64,000 nucleotides of DNA from an uncultured Naasia sp. (GTDB lineage: Bacteria > Actinomycetota > Actinomycetes > Actinomycetales > Microbacteriaceae), in the NCBI GenBank assembly GCA_913778905.1, contig CAJYYA010000012.1, positions 98,233 to 162,232 on the forward strand. Direction: 5' to 3'. A model generated the notes under the pieces. The model worked only from the letters and a program-made list of their open reading frames with translations, was not told where the DNA came from and searched no databases. A program made the position numbers and the translations under genes. Positions 38,592 to 47,085 of the stretch are shown piece after piece. Each line of letters begins with the position of its first letter. The first letter of the stretch is position 1.

Positions 38592-40132
38592 ATCTCACCG
38601 GCATGCGCCACTACTCGGACGACGAGGTCGTCGACGTCGTCGTGGTCGGCACGGGCGCCGGAGGTGCCCCGCTCACGGCCACACTCGCGGCGCGCGGCCT
38701 CAGCGTCGTGGCCCTGGAGGCAGGCCCCAACTTCGATCCCGTCGATTACACGGGCGACGAGACCGAGGCTGTCGAGATCAATTGGATGTCCGAGAGGATC
38801 AGTGGCGGCGCCGACCCGACCGCATTCGGGCAGAACAACAGCGGTCGCGGCGTCGGCGGTTCGATGCTCCACTGGGGCGCTTTCGCTCCTCGGCCCGGCG
38901 AGGCGGACATCCGACTCAAGCGCGACTCGGGTCTCGGCGAGGACTGGGACGTGGACTACGAGGAGCTGAAGGGCTACCTGGGGCAGGTGGAGCACTTCAT
39001 CGGTGTCTCGGGCCCGTCGGACTACCCGTGGGATCCGGGACGCAGCTACCGCTATCCGGCCCCCCGCCGCAACGCGTCGTCGGACATGATGATCCGGGGC
39101 TGCCAAGCGGTCGGCATCACGGCGACCGACGCGCCAGCCGCGCTCGTGACCCACGATCACCATCAGGAGGAGTTCGGGCTGCGTCATGCCTGCGCGAACT
39201 GCGGCAACTGCCACCAGGGCTGCCGCAACTCATCCAAGGCGGGCACCGACAACACCTATCTGCCGCTCGCGGTGAAGGCGGGGGCGGAGATCCGGGCGGA
39301 GTCGATGGTGCACGGCATCGAGCTCGACGCACGTGGCCGTGTCTCGGCCGTGGTGTACCGCAAGGACGGGGTCGACCGCCGTCAGCGCTGCGCACAGCTC
39401 GTGCTCTCGGCCGGGGGCGTCGAAACGCCCCGTCTGCTGCTGCACACCGGCATCGCCAACAGCAGCGGACAGGTGGGGCGCAACTTCATGGTGCACGGTG
39501 CGACCCAGGTATGGGGCCGCTTCGACACCGACATGCGCGGCCACCGCGGCTACCCGTCGTCGATCATCTCGGAGGACATGATGCGTCCGAACGATGCCGA
39601 CTTCGCCGGGGGCTACCTCATCCAGAGCCTCGGCGTCATGCCGCTCACCTACGCGACGACCCTCACGCGCGGAGCCGGGCTCTGGGGGCAGGCGCTCGTC
39701 GACGCCATGGACGACTACCGCTACATGGCGGGGGTCGGCATCAACGGCGAATGCCTCCCGGCGGACCGCAACCGGCTCGAACTCTCCGACGAGCTCGACG
39801 AGTTCGGGATCCCCAAGGCCGTCATCTCGTTCACGGCGGGCCCCAACGAGAAGGCGCTCGACAAGCACGCCACCGAACGCATGTCCGCGATCGTCGAAGC
39901 CGCCGGGGGCAAGGATCTCCAGGTGCTCGCCCGCACGGCGCACACGGTCGGGACAGCCCGAATGGGTGCTGACCGCGAGCGCAACGTCGTGGATCCCGAC
40001 GGCCGCAGTCATGACGTGCCGAATCTCTGGATCAGCGACAACTCGACCTTCGCCAGTTCACTCATCGCCAACCCCGCGATCACGATCATGGCGATGTCGC
40101 TCCGCACCGCGGATCGGATGCTCGCCGCCTGA
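38588..40132 (+). CDS. GMC-family oxidoreductase (gluconate dehydrogenase large-subunit-like)
   Basis: 514 aa from GTG 38588, AAGGAG five bases upstream and overlapping the previous stop (GTGA). FAD site VVVVGTGAGGAPLTATLAARG, NNSGRGVGGSMLHWGAF, a Cys-rich loop CANCGNCHQGC and the catalytic His in ARTAHTVGTARMG, with Asn in IANPAITIMAMS. The four-Cys loop is seen in gluconate 2-dehydrogenase relatives. It oxidises a sugar, sugar acid or alcohol; the partner domain is in the preceding gene. Confidence 0.86.
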   Translation: MNLTGMRHYSDDEVVDVVVVGTGAGGAPLTATLAARGLSVVALEAGPNFDPVDYTGDETEAVEINWMSERISGGADPTAFGQNNSGRGVGGSMLHWGAFAPRPGEADIRLKRDSGLGEDWDVDYEELKGYLGQVEHFIGVSGPSDYPWDPGRSYRYPAPRRNASSDMMIRGCQAVGITATDAPAALVTHDHHQEEFGLRHACANCGNCHQGCRNSSKAGTDNTYLPLAVKAGAEIRAESMVHGIELDARGRVSAVVYRKDGVDRRQRCAQLVLSAGGVETPRLLLHTGIANSSGQVGRNFMVHGATQVWGRFDTDMRGHRGYPSSIISEDMMRPNDADFAGGYLIQSLGVMPLTYATTLTRGAGLWGQALVDAMDDYRYMAGVGINGECLPADRNRLELSDELDEFGIPKAVISFTAGPNEKALDKHATERMSAIVEAAGGKDLQVLARTAHTVGTARMGADRERNVVDPDGRSHDVPNLWISDNSTFASSLIANPAITIMAMSLRTADRMLAA

Positions 40133-40244
40133 GACGAGCTCCCGCTTGCAGGTACCGATCAGCGGCAGCGCCCCCGACGTCCAGGCTGACGGCGCAGGGT
40201 GAACGAACGGTGGCGACGACTTCCGCCCCCGAAGAGGAGACGAC

Positions 40245-40403
40245 ATGACGAACGACGAGAAGACCTCCGGATCCGGCGTCCCCGAGAACGGCTCCCCCAC
40301 CGGGGCCGGCGCGGAATCGCAGGAGGAAGGCGCCAAGGCGATGAAGGACGCCGACGACGCGGTCGTCGACGGATCGGCCGAGGGGTCGAACTCCGGCGAC
40401 TGA
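40245..40403 (+). CDS. Small acidic hypothetical protein (52 aa)
   Basis: Too short for the ORF track. ATG 40245 has AGGAG at ideal spacing. The product starts MTNDEKTSGSG and is rich in Asp, Glu, Gly and Ser, with a single short helix-like stretch EEGAKAMKDADDAV. Probably disordered. Followed by a strong palindromic terminator, which supports an expressed transcript. Function unknown. Confidence 0.6.
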   Translation: MTNDEKTSGSGVPENGSPTGAGAESQEEGAKAMKDADDAVVDGSAEGSNSGD

Positions 40404-40455
40404 ACCCGCCTTGCCGGGCTCGACACCGTCGATCCCCGGCCCCTGGAATGTGAAT

Positions 40456-40481
40456 GGGCGGGGCGCCATGGCGCCCCGCCC
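40456..40481. terminator. Perfect 26-bp GC-rich palindrome
   Basis: GGGCGGGGCGCC and its exact complement meet at a central ATG/CAT, so either strand forms a 12-bp GC hairpin. It lies 52 bp after the small acidic gene and most likely ends that transcript. Confidence 0.65.
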
Positions 40482-40897
40482 ACTTGCGTATGCCAAACCC
40501 TCAGCTTCAGCCGGGCGATGCGTCCTAGGCTCGCAATTCCCAGCCCCGCCTCCGCTCCTCCCAGGGATGAGGCGACAGCATCACCGCTTGCAATCGAACA
40601 GAACCCGCGCAACGCCCGGGCGAGAACGAGCCCCAGCTCGGAGCCGCATCGCGCGCCGCTCTTTCAGAGAGCCCACGAATCGAGGCGTCGCGCGAGCGGC
40701 TCCACCTCATCGTCGAGAGCCGTTTCGGGCTGACCCTCGTCTCCCTCGAGCCGATCGTCGGAGGCCTCGACGGGAGCGCCCGCGTCTGGCAGGGCATCTC
40801 CGGCGACGGGCGATGCTGGTGCGTCAAGGCGACCCGTCGGGACAACCGATTCGGCCTCGCGCTTGCCGCCTCTCTCACGGACGAGAGGGTCGAAGGG

Positions 40898-41737
40898 GTG
40901 CTCGACCCCCTGGTCGCCGACACGGGCCTCCCGTGGGTCGAGCAGGACGGCGTCCTCGTCTCGGTCGCGGTCTGGATCGACGGCGACAACGGGATTCTGT
41001 CGCCCGTGCCGCTGTCGTGGGGCGAGTTCGGACAGACGCTCCGGGCCGTTCACGAGCATCCGGCCCCCACAGCCGCGAGACCCGTGCGTGTGGGGATCCG
41101 CCGCTGGTCACTTCCCATGAGCCTCCTCATCGCAGACGTCGATGCCCGTCTGGCTCAGACTTCGCGATCCGCCGACCATGATCACAGCGCTGACGTCGCC
41201 GACCTCTGGCAGGAGCACCGCCCCCGACTCACGTCGCTCGCTCGCGTCGAACGGAGACTCAAGCGCTCCCGCACCTCGGTACCTCGGGTTCCCGTGCATG
41301 GCGACCCGCATCTCGGCAACGTCGTCGTGGACGGCTCCCGCCGCCCCTGGCTCATCGACTTCGACGAAGCGACCGTCGCACCTCGCGAAGTCGACCTGGT
41401 GCTCATCGAGCTCGGCGTGATCTTCTCAGCGCCCATCACGGACGAGCAGCGCGCGGAGTTTCACGACGGTTACGGGCCCGTCGACCTCGACCGCGACCGC
41501 ATCCTCCGCTTCGGCTGCGTCCGCGCCATCGAAGACGCGACCGCGACGATCCAGGGCCTCATCGACGCCGCCCCTGACGACCGCCCCGACCTGCATCTGC
41601 TCCTCGCCGGCCAGTTCGCCCCCGACGGGCTCGTCAGCATCACCGAACGCCGACTCGACGAGTCGGCCCCACTCGTGCAGTCCCCTTCCCACACAGCACC
41701 GATCCATTCGACGGATCTCGGAGGAATGAACCGATGA
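40898..41737 (+). CDS. APH-fold kinase (aminoglycoside phosphotransferase family), 5' end abnormal
   Basis: The tracked ORF (279 aa, GTG 40898) has the catalytic loop VPVHGDPHLGNVVVDG and the metal site LIDFDEA. However, it lacks the N-lobe. In the same frame the sequence is open and family-like back to about 40571 (SLEPIVGGLDGSARVWQGISGDGRCWCVKATRRD, which holds the ATP-binding Lys), yet no ATG, GTG or TTG occurs there. Either a rare start codon is used or the start was lost. The gene overlaps the sugar-binding-protein gene by 4 bp, so it may phosphorylate the imported sugar rather than an antibiotic. Confidence 0.7.
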   Translation: MLDPLVADTGLPWVEQDGVLVSVAVWIDGDNGILSPVPLSWGEFGQTLRAVHEHPAPTAARPVRVGIRRWSLPMSLLIADVDARLAQTSRSADHDHSADVADLWQEHRPRLTSLARVERRLKRSRTSVPRVPVHGDPHLGNVVVDGSRRPWLIDFDEATVAPREVDLVLIELGVIFSAPITDEQRAEFHDGYGPVDLDRDRILRFGCVRAIEDATATIQGLIDAAPDDRPDLHLLLAGQFAPDGLVSITERRLDESAPLVQSPSHTAPIHSTDLGGMNR

Positions 41738-43029
41738 AGATAACCAACAGAGTCCTGCCCCTGGCCGCCATCACGACCGTGGCCCTCGCCGCCACGGGAT
41801 GCGCCGGCTTCGGCGGCGGAGGCGGCGGCGACACCGCGTCCGGCGACTCGATCACGTTCACCACGTGGGCGAGCGAGTCCGAGCAGGCTGCGTTCGAGCA
41901 GCTGATCGGCGAGTTCGAGTCCGCTAATCCGGGCTCGAAGGTCCAGCTCAACGCGGTCCCGTACGACCAGATGTTCACCAACATCGACGCGCAGCTGAGT
42001 TCCGGCGAAGCACCCGACGTGTTCCGCGTCGACTACGGCAACCTGGGCGTCTACTCGAGCCAGGATCAGCTGCTCGACCTGAGCAGCTCCTTCTCCGCCG
42101 ACGAGATCTCGGCCTTCACGCCGGCGTTCTGGGAGGCCGTGTCCTTCGACGGGAAGCCCTACGGTGTGCCCCACCAGACGGACGTGTCGGCGCTGCTCGT
42201 CAACGTCCCCCTGCTGACCGCGGCCGGGATCACCGACATCCCCACGACACTCGACGACGCATGGACGTGGGAGGAGTTCGCCGACGTCTCGGCCAAGCTC
42301 CGAGCATCGCTCCCCGCCGAGAAGTACCCGTTCGTCTACAACTGGCAGCTCGGGGGGACCCCTCGTTGGCTGAGCTGGTTGTTCGAGGCCGACGGCACGC
42401 TGCTCGAGGATGACGGAACCACCCCGGCGATCGACTCGGCCGCCGGAACCAAGGCGCTCGATTTCACCAAGAGCTTCTTCAGTAACAACTGGGTACCCCC
42501 GACGAGCTCGGTCAAGTCGGCCACGTACGCCGACTCGTTCTTCACCGAGGAGACCGCCGCAATGGCTTTCGCCGGGTCGTTCCTCGTGCCGGACATCGAC
42601 AACCTCGCGCAGTTCGAGTGGGCCGCCACGCCGATGCCCGTCGACCAGCGCGGCGCGACCGACCTCGGCGGCAACGCCCTCGTCGCCACCAAGACGACGA
42701 AGAACCCCGAGCTCGCGGTGAAGTTCCTCAAGTTCATGTCGGATGCCGAGAACATGAAGGCGTTCTGCGCCGCGACCAACGAGCTCCCGACCCGCGCCGA
42801 CATCGACCCCGCGGACATCGACTTCGCGGTACGCCCCGACGTGATGCCCGTGTTCGTCGAGCAGGCCGGCACCATCGAGCCCAGTGACGTCAAACAGCTC
42901 ACCTCCCCGTCGCTCGCCGCCATCTCGGTCGTCATGCAGGATCAGCTGGAACAGGCCTTCGTCGGCGGCCAGAGCACGGCCGACACCCTGAAGAACATCA
43001 GCGCCGGTATCGAGACGGCGACCAACTGA
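41734..43029 (+). CDS. Sugar ABC transporter substrate-binding lipoprotein
   Basis: 431 aa, GGAGGAA upstream of the ATG. Signal peptide with a lipobox ending at Cys 23 (ATGC), then a Gly-rich linker. The mature part is a family 1 sugar-binding protein (ITFTTWASESEQAAFEQLIGEFE, DVFRVDYGNLGVYSSQDQLLDL). Followed directly by two permeases and no ATPase, so it probably shares a general MsiK-type ATPase encoded elsewhere. The ligand is unknown. Confidence 0.9.
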   Translation: MKITNRVLPLAAITTVALAATGCAGFGGGGGGDTASGDSITFTTWASESEQAAFEQLIGEFESANPGSKVQLNAVPYDQMFTNIDAQLSSGEAPDVFRVDYGNLGVYSSQDQLLDLSSSFSADEISAFTPAFWEAVSFDGKPYGVPHQTDVSALLVNVPLLTAAGITDIPTTLDDAWTWEEFADVSAKLRASLPAEKYPFVYNWQLGGTPRWLSWLFEADGTLLEDDGTTPAIDSAAGTKALDFTKSFFSNNWVPPTSSVKSATYADSFFTEETAAMAFAGSFLVPDIDNLAQFEWAATPMPVDQRGATDLGGNALVATKTTKNPELAVKFLKFMSDAENMKAFCAATNELPTRADIDPADIDFAVRPDVMPVFVEQAGTIEPSDVKQLTSPSLAAISVVMQDQLEQAFVGGQSTADTLKNISAGIETATN

Positions 43030-43958
43030 TGTCCACCCTGACCGTGCGCGGGCGGACGGGGGCCCCGGCGCCCTTCCGCCCCCGCACGGCCCGGGGGCGC
43101 GAAGCGCTCGCGGGCTACGGCTTCCTCGCCCCGAACCTGCTCCTCATGGCGCTGTTCCTGTTCGTGCCGATCCTGTACGCCATCCAACTCTCCTTCCAGG
43201 CGACGCGGGGGTTCGGAACCCCGGAATGGGTCGGGCTCGACAACTACGCGCGTATGGTCGCGGATCCGGTCTTCTGGCAGAGCCTCGGCAACACCCTGCT
43301 GTTCACGGTCGTCACGGTTCCCATCGAACTCGTCGGCGGGCTCGGGCTCGCGGTGCTCCTCAATTCGGTCCTGCCCGCACGCGGCGTCTTCCGCACGATC
43401 ATCGTCCTGCCGCTCGTCATCTCGGGCGTGGCCTCGGGGATGATCGCGGTGACCATCTTCAGCGAGACCTCCGGCATCGTGAACAAGGTGCTCGTCGCGA
43501 TCGGCGCGAGCCCCGTGTCCTGGCAGTCCGACGGGGCCGCCGCGATGATCTCGGTCATGATGGCCGCCATCTGGCTGCGCATCGGTTTCAACATGGTCAT
43601 CTACATCGCCGGTCTGCAGAGCGTCTCCCCCGAGCTCTACGAGGCGGCGCGCATCGACGGGGCCAATCGGTGGCAGCAGTTCCGGGCCCTCACCGTGCCC
43701 CTCGTGGGCCCGTCCACGTTCTTCCTGCTCATCATGAATGTCATCGCGTCGTTCCAGGTGTTCGACATCGTGTTCGTCATGACCGGCGGCGGTCCGGGAT
43801 TCTCGACGTCCGTCCTCGGCACATACGCCTATCGCAACGGCTTCCAGATCCGCGAGCAGGGCTACGGAGCCGCCCTCGGCGTCGTCATCCTCCTGATCAC
43901 GCTCGTCTTCACCTACGTCCAGTGGCGCACGAGCCGCACCCGCGACCTCGTCGAGTAA
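43029..43958 (+). CDS. Sugar ABC transporter permease (MalF/UgpA type)
   Basis: 309 aa with six helices. The EAA loop is SPELYEAARIDGANRWQQFRALTVPLVGP. Its ATG overlaps the last base of the binding-protein stop codon. A cytoplasmic basic leader of about 35 residues precedes the first helix. Forms the channel with the next gene. Confidence 0.9.
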   Translation: MSTLTVRGRTGAPAPFRPRTARGREALAGYGFLAPNLLLMALFLFVPILYAIQLSFQATRGFGTPEWVGLDNYARMVADPVFWQSLGNTLLFTVVTVPIELVGGLGLAVLLNSVLPARGVFRTIIVLPLVISGVASGMIAVTIFSETSGIVNKVLVAIGASPVSWQSDGAAAMISVMMAAIWLRIGFNMVIYIAGLQSVSPELYEAARIDGANRWQQFRALTVPLVGPSTFFLLIMNVIASFQVFDIVFVMTGGGPGFSTSVLGTYAYRNGFQIREQGYGAALGVVILLITLVFTYVQWRTSRTRDLVE

Positions 43959-43971
43959 GGGATCAAAGACC

Positions 43972-44883
43972 ATGACCACTTCGACACTCGCCCAGGTCGC
44001 TCCGGCTGCCGACCTCGCCCGGACCCGCGACCGCGTCGCCGCACCCCGTCCAGGGCGCCGGATCGGCTCACGGGCCGGGCTCGTCACGCGGCTGGTTCTC
44101 GCCATCCTGGCCGCTGCGATCGTCTTCTTCCCGCTCTACTGGATGCTCGTCGTCGCGTTCTCCCCCCGCGGCGAGGTGTTCGCCCCCGGGGCTCCGCGGT
44201 TCTGGCCGAGCCGCATCTCGTTGGAGAACTTCGAGACCGTCTTCGCCCGCTTCCCGGTCGCGGAGTGGTTCGTCAACTCGCTCGTGATCGGTGCGTTCGT
44301 CACCGCGTTCACCGTGGTGCTCAACCTGCTGGCCGGTTATGCGTTCGCCCGCATGAGCTTCCCCGGCCGCAATCTGCTGTTCCTGCTGGCGCTCGCGACG
44401 ATGATGATTCCCGTGCAGGCGATCATGGTCGCCCAGTTCAAGCTCGTGACCGGCTTGCAGATCTACGGCACCTACTGGTCGGTGATCCTTCCGGGAGCGG
44501 CGGCGGCGTTCGGGATCTTCTTGGCGCGGCAGTTCTTCCTGTCCATCCCGCAGGAGCTCATCGAGGCCGCTCGGATGGACGGGGCCGGGCACGTGCGCGT
44601 GTTCCTGCAGATCGTGCTGCCGCTCAGCAAGCCGCTCATCGCGGTGCTGTCGCTGTTGACCCTGCTCGGCTCGTGGAACGACTTCGCGTGGCCGCTCATC
44701 GCGTTGAAGGACAACGCGCTGTTCACGCTGCCGATCGGGTTGCTGTATCTCAAGGGGCAGTCGACGCCGGACTACAGCGCGAGCATGGCGCTCGCACTCG
44801 TCTCGGTGCTGCCGATGGTGGTGCTGTTCCTGGTCTTTCAGCGCTACTTCGTGCAGGGCTTCGCCCGCAGCGGTATCCGGTAG
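43972..44883 (+). CDS. Sugar ABC transporter permease (MalG/UgpE type)
   Basis: 303 aa with six helices. EAA loop PQELIEAARMDGAGHVRVFLQIVLPLSKP. Starts 13 bp after the other permease. Last gene of the kinase - binding protein - permease - permease operon; a repeat cluster follows the stop codon. Confidence 0.9.
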   Translation: MTTSTLAQVAPAADLARTRDRVAAPRPGRRIGSRAGLVTRLVLAILAAAIVFFPLYWMLVVAFSPRGEVFAPGAPRFWPSRISLENFETVFARFPVAEWFVNSLVIGAFVTAFTVVLNLLAGYAFARMSFPGRNLLFLLALATMMIPVQAIMVAQFKLVTGLQIYGTYWSVILPGAAAAFGIFLARQFFLSIPQELIEAARMDGAGHVRVFLQIVLPLSKPLIAVLSLLTLLGSWNDFAWPLIALKDNALFTLPIGLLYLKGQSTPDYSASMALALVSVLPMVVLFLVFQRYFVQGFARSGIR

Positions 44884-44899
44884 GGGCTGCTGCGGCCTC

Positions 44900-45058
44900 T
44901 TCATTTCGCTTCGCTCAATGGGCGGGCCGCCTCGCCCATCGAGCCTCCCTCGCCCATTGAGCGAAGCGAAATGAAAGAGGCCGGGCCCACCTCGCCCATT
45001 GAGCGAAGCGAAATGAAGAGGCCTCGCCCACCTCGCCCATTGAGCGGAGCGAAATGAA
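44900..45058. repeat. Intergenic repeat cluster, family B (four copies)
   Basis: One copy of TTCATTTCGCTTCGCTCAATGG (44900) is followed by three inverted copies of CGCCCATTGAGCGAAGCGAAATGAA (44951, 44993, 45034), each about 25 bp and spaced about 41 bp. It lies between the ends of two convergent operons. Copies differ at one or two bases. The first and later copies can pair into long hairpins, which may end transcription from both sides. Confidence 0.85.
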
Positions 45059-45110
45059 GGAGGCCGGGCATGTGGAGGCCGGACCCGTCACGACGGCCCG
45101 GACCGCTCCC

Positions 45111-45806
45111 TCAGACCGCGGCGAGGGCTCCCGCATCGATACGGCCGTCCACCACCGTCACCCACTCGTCGACCGATGCCGTCGGCGTCACGTCGTGAGT
45201 CACCAGGAGCGTCGCGGTCGACCGCTCGCGGGTGAGGCGAGCGATGAGCTGCATGATCTCGACCCCGCGCGCTCGATCGAGCGCACTCGTCGGCTCGTCG
45301 ACCAGCAGCACCTCGGGCTGATGCACCAGTGCCCGGGCGATCGCGACGCGCTGACGCTGTCCGCCCGACAGTTGTGCCGGGCGCTTGTGGGCGTGTTCCG
45401 CCAGCCCGACGGCATCGAGCAGTTCGTCCACGCGGGCACGGATCGCCCGGCGACGCGAGGCGACGCCCGCTCCCCCGAGCTCGCCCATCACCTGCAGTTG
45501 CTCCCTCGCGGTCAGCGACGGCAACAGGTTGGACTGCTGGAAGACGATCCCGATCCGCTCGCGACGCAGCACCGCGAGATCCGAACGGGACAGCTCCGCG
45601 ACATCCGTTCCGCCGATGACGACGCGGCCGGAATCCGCGCGGATGAGCGTCGCGGCCAGCGCCAGGATGCTCGACTTGCCGGAGCCCGAGGGCCCCGTGA
45701 TGCCGGTCACGACACCGGGTCGGCCCGTGAGCGTGACGCTGTCGACCGCGACGATCCGCGAGGCGCCGTCGGCGAAGGAGAGGGTGACGTTGTCGAGGGT
45801 GATCAT
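45111..45806 (-). CDS. ABC transporter ATP-binding protein (LolD/MacB type)
   Basis: 231 aa. Walker A GPSGSGKSS, signature LSGGQRQRV, Walker B VLLVDEPTSALDRA. Pairs with the FtsX-like permease encoded 49 bp upstream. Divergent from a two-component kinase/regulator pair that probably controls it. Confidence 0.9.
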   Translation of the reverse strand: MITLDNVTLSFADGASRIVAVDSVTLTGRPGVVTGITGPSGSGKSSILALAATLIRADSGRVVIGGTDVAELSRSDLAVLRRERIGIVFQQSNLLPSLTAREQLQVMGELGGAGVASRRRAIRARVDELLDAVGLAEHAHKRPAQLSGGQRQRVAIARALVHQPEVLLVDEPTSALDRARGVEIMQLIARLTRERSTATLLVTHDVTPTASVDEWVTVVDGRIDAGALAAV

Positions 45807-45855
45807 CGGTTGCTCCTGAGGATGCGAAGGCGGAGGTCGGAAGAGAAGCGAGAGC

Positions 45856-46932
45856 TCATCGGGCGCTCCCGAGAGCCGTGAGCGGATCGGCGGCAGTGAC
45901 GGGGCGAAGGGCGACGGCCGCGCCGACGAGGCCGAGCAGCACCATCGCGAAGGCGGGCACGAGCGTCGTGAGCGGGCTCAGCACGAACGGGAGAGCCGAT
46001 CCGGCGAGCGCTCCCAGCCCGACGACGGCCAGGAGGCCGACCCCGGTCCCGACCAGGAGCACGACGAGGGCTTGGCCGAGAGCATCGCGGACGAGCGATC
46101 GGGTGCTGGCGCCGAGGGCTTTGAGGACGGCGACGTCGCCGGCGCGCTGCATGGTCCAGACGGTGAAGAAGGCGCCCACGACGAGGGCGGAGACGCCGAA
46201 CAGCATCGCGATCATGAGGCCGAGGGAGCCGACCTCGGAGCGGAAGGTCTCGAGGTGCGGAAGGCTCGCCAGCGGGGTGGCGACGCTCGTCCCGGTCGAC
46301 GCGGCGACGGCCGACCAGTCGGCATCCCCGCTGACGGCCAGAACGGTCGGTCGGCCGTCCCCGCCGAGCACCGTGTCGGCCGAGGCCCAGGCGGTCGGAG
46401 TCATCGCGACGATCGGGGTGTGGCTGTACCAGACGTCGGCTCCGACGCTCGCGACGCGATACTCGGCTCCGGCGACGGTGACGCTACCGCCGATGGACAC
46501 CCCGAGCTCCTTCGCGGCTCCTGCCGACAGGCCGATCTCACCGTCTCGTGTCGGCGCGAGCGCGGCCACCTCACTCGCGGCTGCGCCGGCCGGCATCCCG
46601 AAGAGAGCGACCGCGGCGTGCTGTCCGTCCGCTTCGGCGCGCGTCTGCGCGATACCTACCGGCGTGACGGAGGTGACCCCCGGCGCCTCCCGCCAACCGG
46701 TGAGCGCCGCGTCCATGATCTCGGACTGCCCGAAGGTGGGACCCGCCCCGTCCGAGCTCTGCAGCACGAGCCGGTCGCCGGGCAGTGCGAGGACGCCGGA
46801 GACGTTCTGCGAGGCGAGCCCGCCGGTCAGTCCGGCGAGGAACCCGACGAGGAGGGTGATGAGCGCGACGACCGTGCCGATGAGCACGAACCGTCCACGG
46901 GCGAAGCGGAGATCCCGCCAGGCGACGAACAC
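45856..46932 (-). CDS. ABC transporter permease, FtsX family
   Basis: 358 aa from GTG 46932, which has GGAAGG at good spacing; the tracked 625-aa ORF runs antisense through the kinase gene and its first part is not real. One N-terminal helix (FVLIGTVVALITLLVGFLAGL), an extracytoplasmic domain of about 190 residues, then three C-terminal helices with the FtsX loop RAGDVAVLKALGASTRSLVRDAL. This is the classic 4-helix MacB-like layout, suggesting mechanotransmission or export of a cell-envelope-active compound. Confidence 0.85.
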   Translation of the reverse strand: MFVAWRDLRFARGRFVLIGTVVALITLLVGFLAGLTGGLASQNVSGVLALPGDRLVLQSSDGAGPTFGQSEIMDAALTGWREAPGVTSVTPVGIAQTRAEADGQHAAVALFGMPAGAAASEVAALAPTRDGEIGLSAGAAKELGVSIGGSVTVAGAEYRVASVGADVWYSHTPIVAMTPTAWASADTVLGGDGRPTVLAVSGDADWSAVAASTGTSVATPLASLPHLETFRSEVGSLGLMIAMLFGVSALVVGAFFTVWTMQRAGDVAVLKALGASTRSLVRDALGQALVVLLVGTGVGLLAVVGLGALAGSALPFVLSPLTTLVPAFAMVLLGLVGAAVALRPVTAADPLTALGSAR

Positions 46933-47085
46933 GAGAGGCCTTCCTCCCGCCGCGGACCCTCCGAGGCGAGCTGATTCCACGATCCGCGTTCCCGTCCCGC
47001 AGGTCGTCGCCCGCAGGATGAGTCCTCTGATCGAACTTTCGGTTGATCCGCGATGTCGGGTGCCCCTTCTACGCTGGCTACCGGA

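Noticed and set aside
40411-41181. 256-aa ORF overlapping the APH-like kinase
   Set aside because: Arg/Pro/Ala-rich shadow; the kinase motifs are in the next frame.
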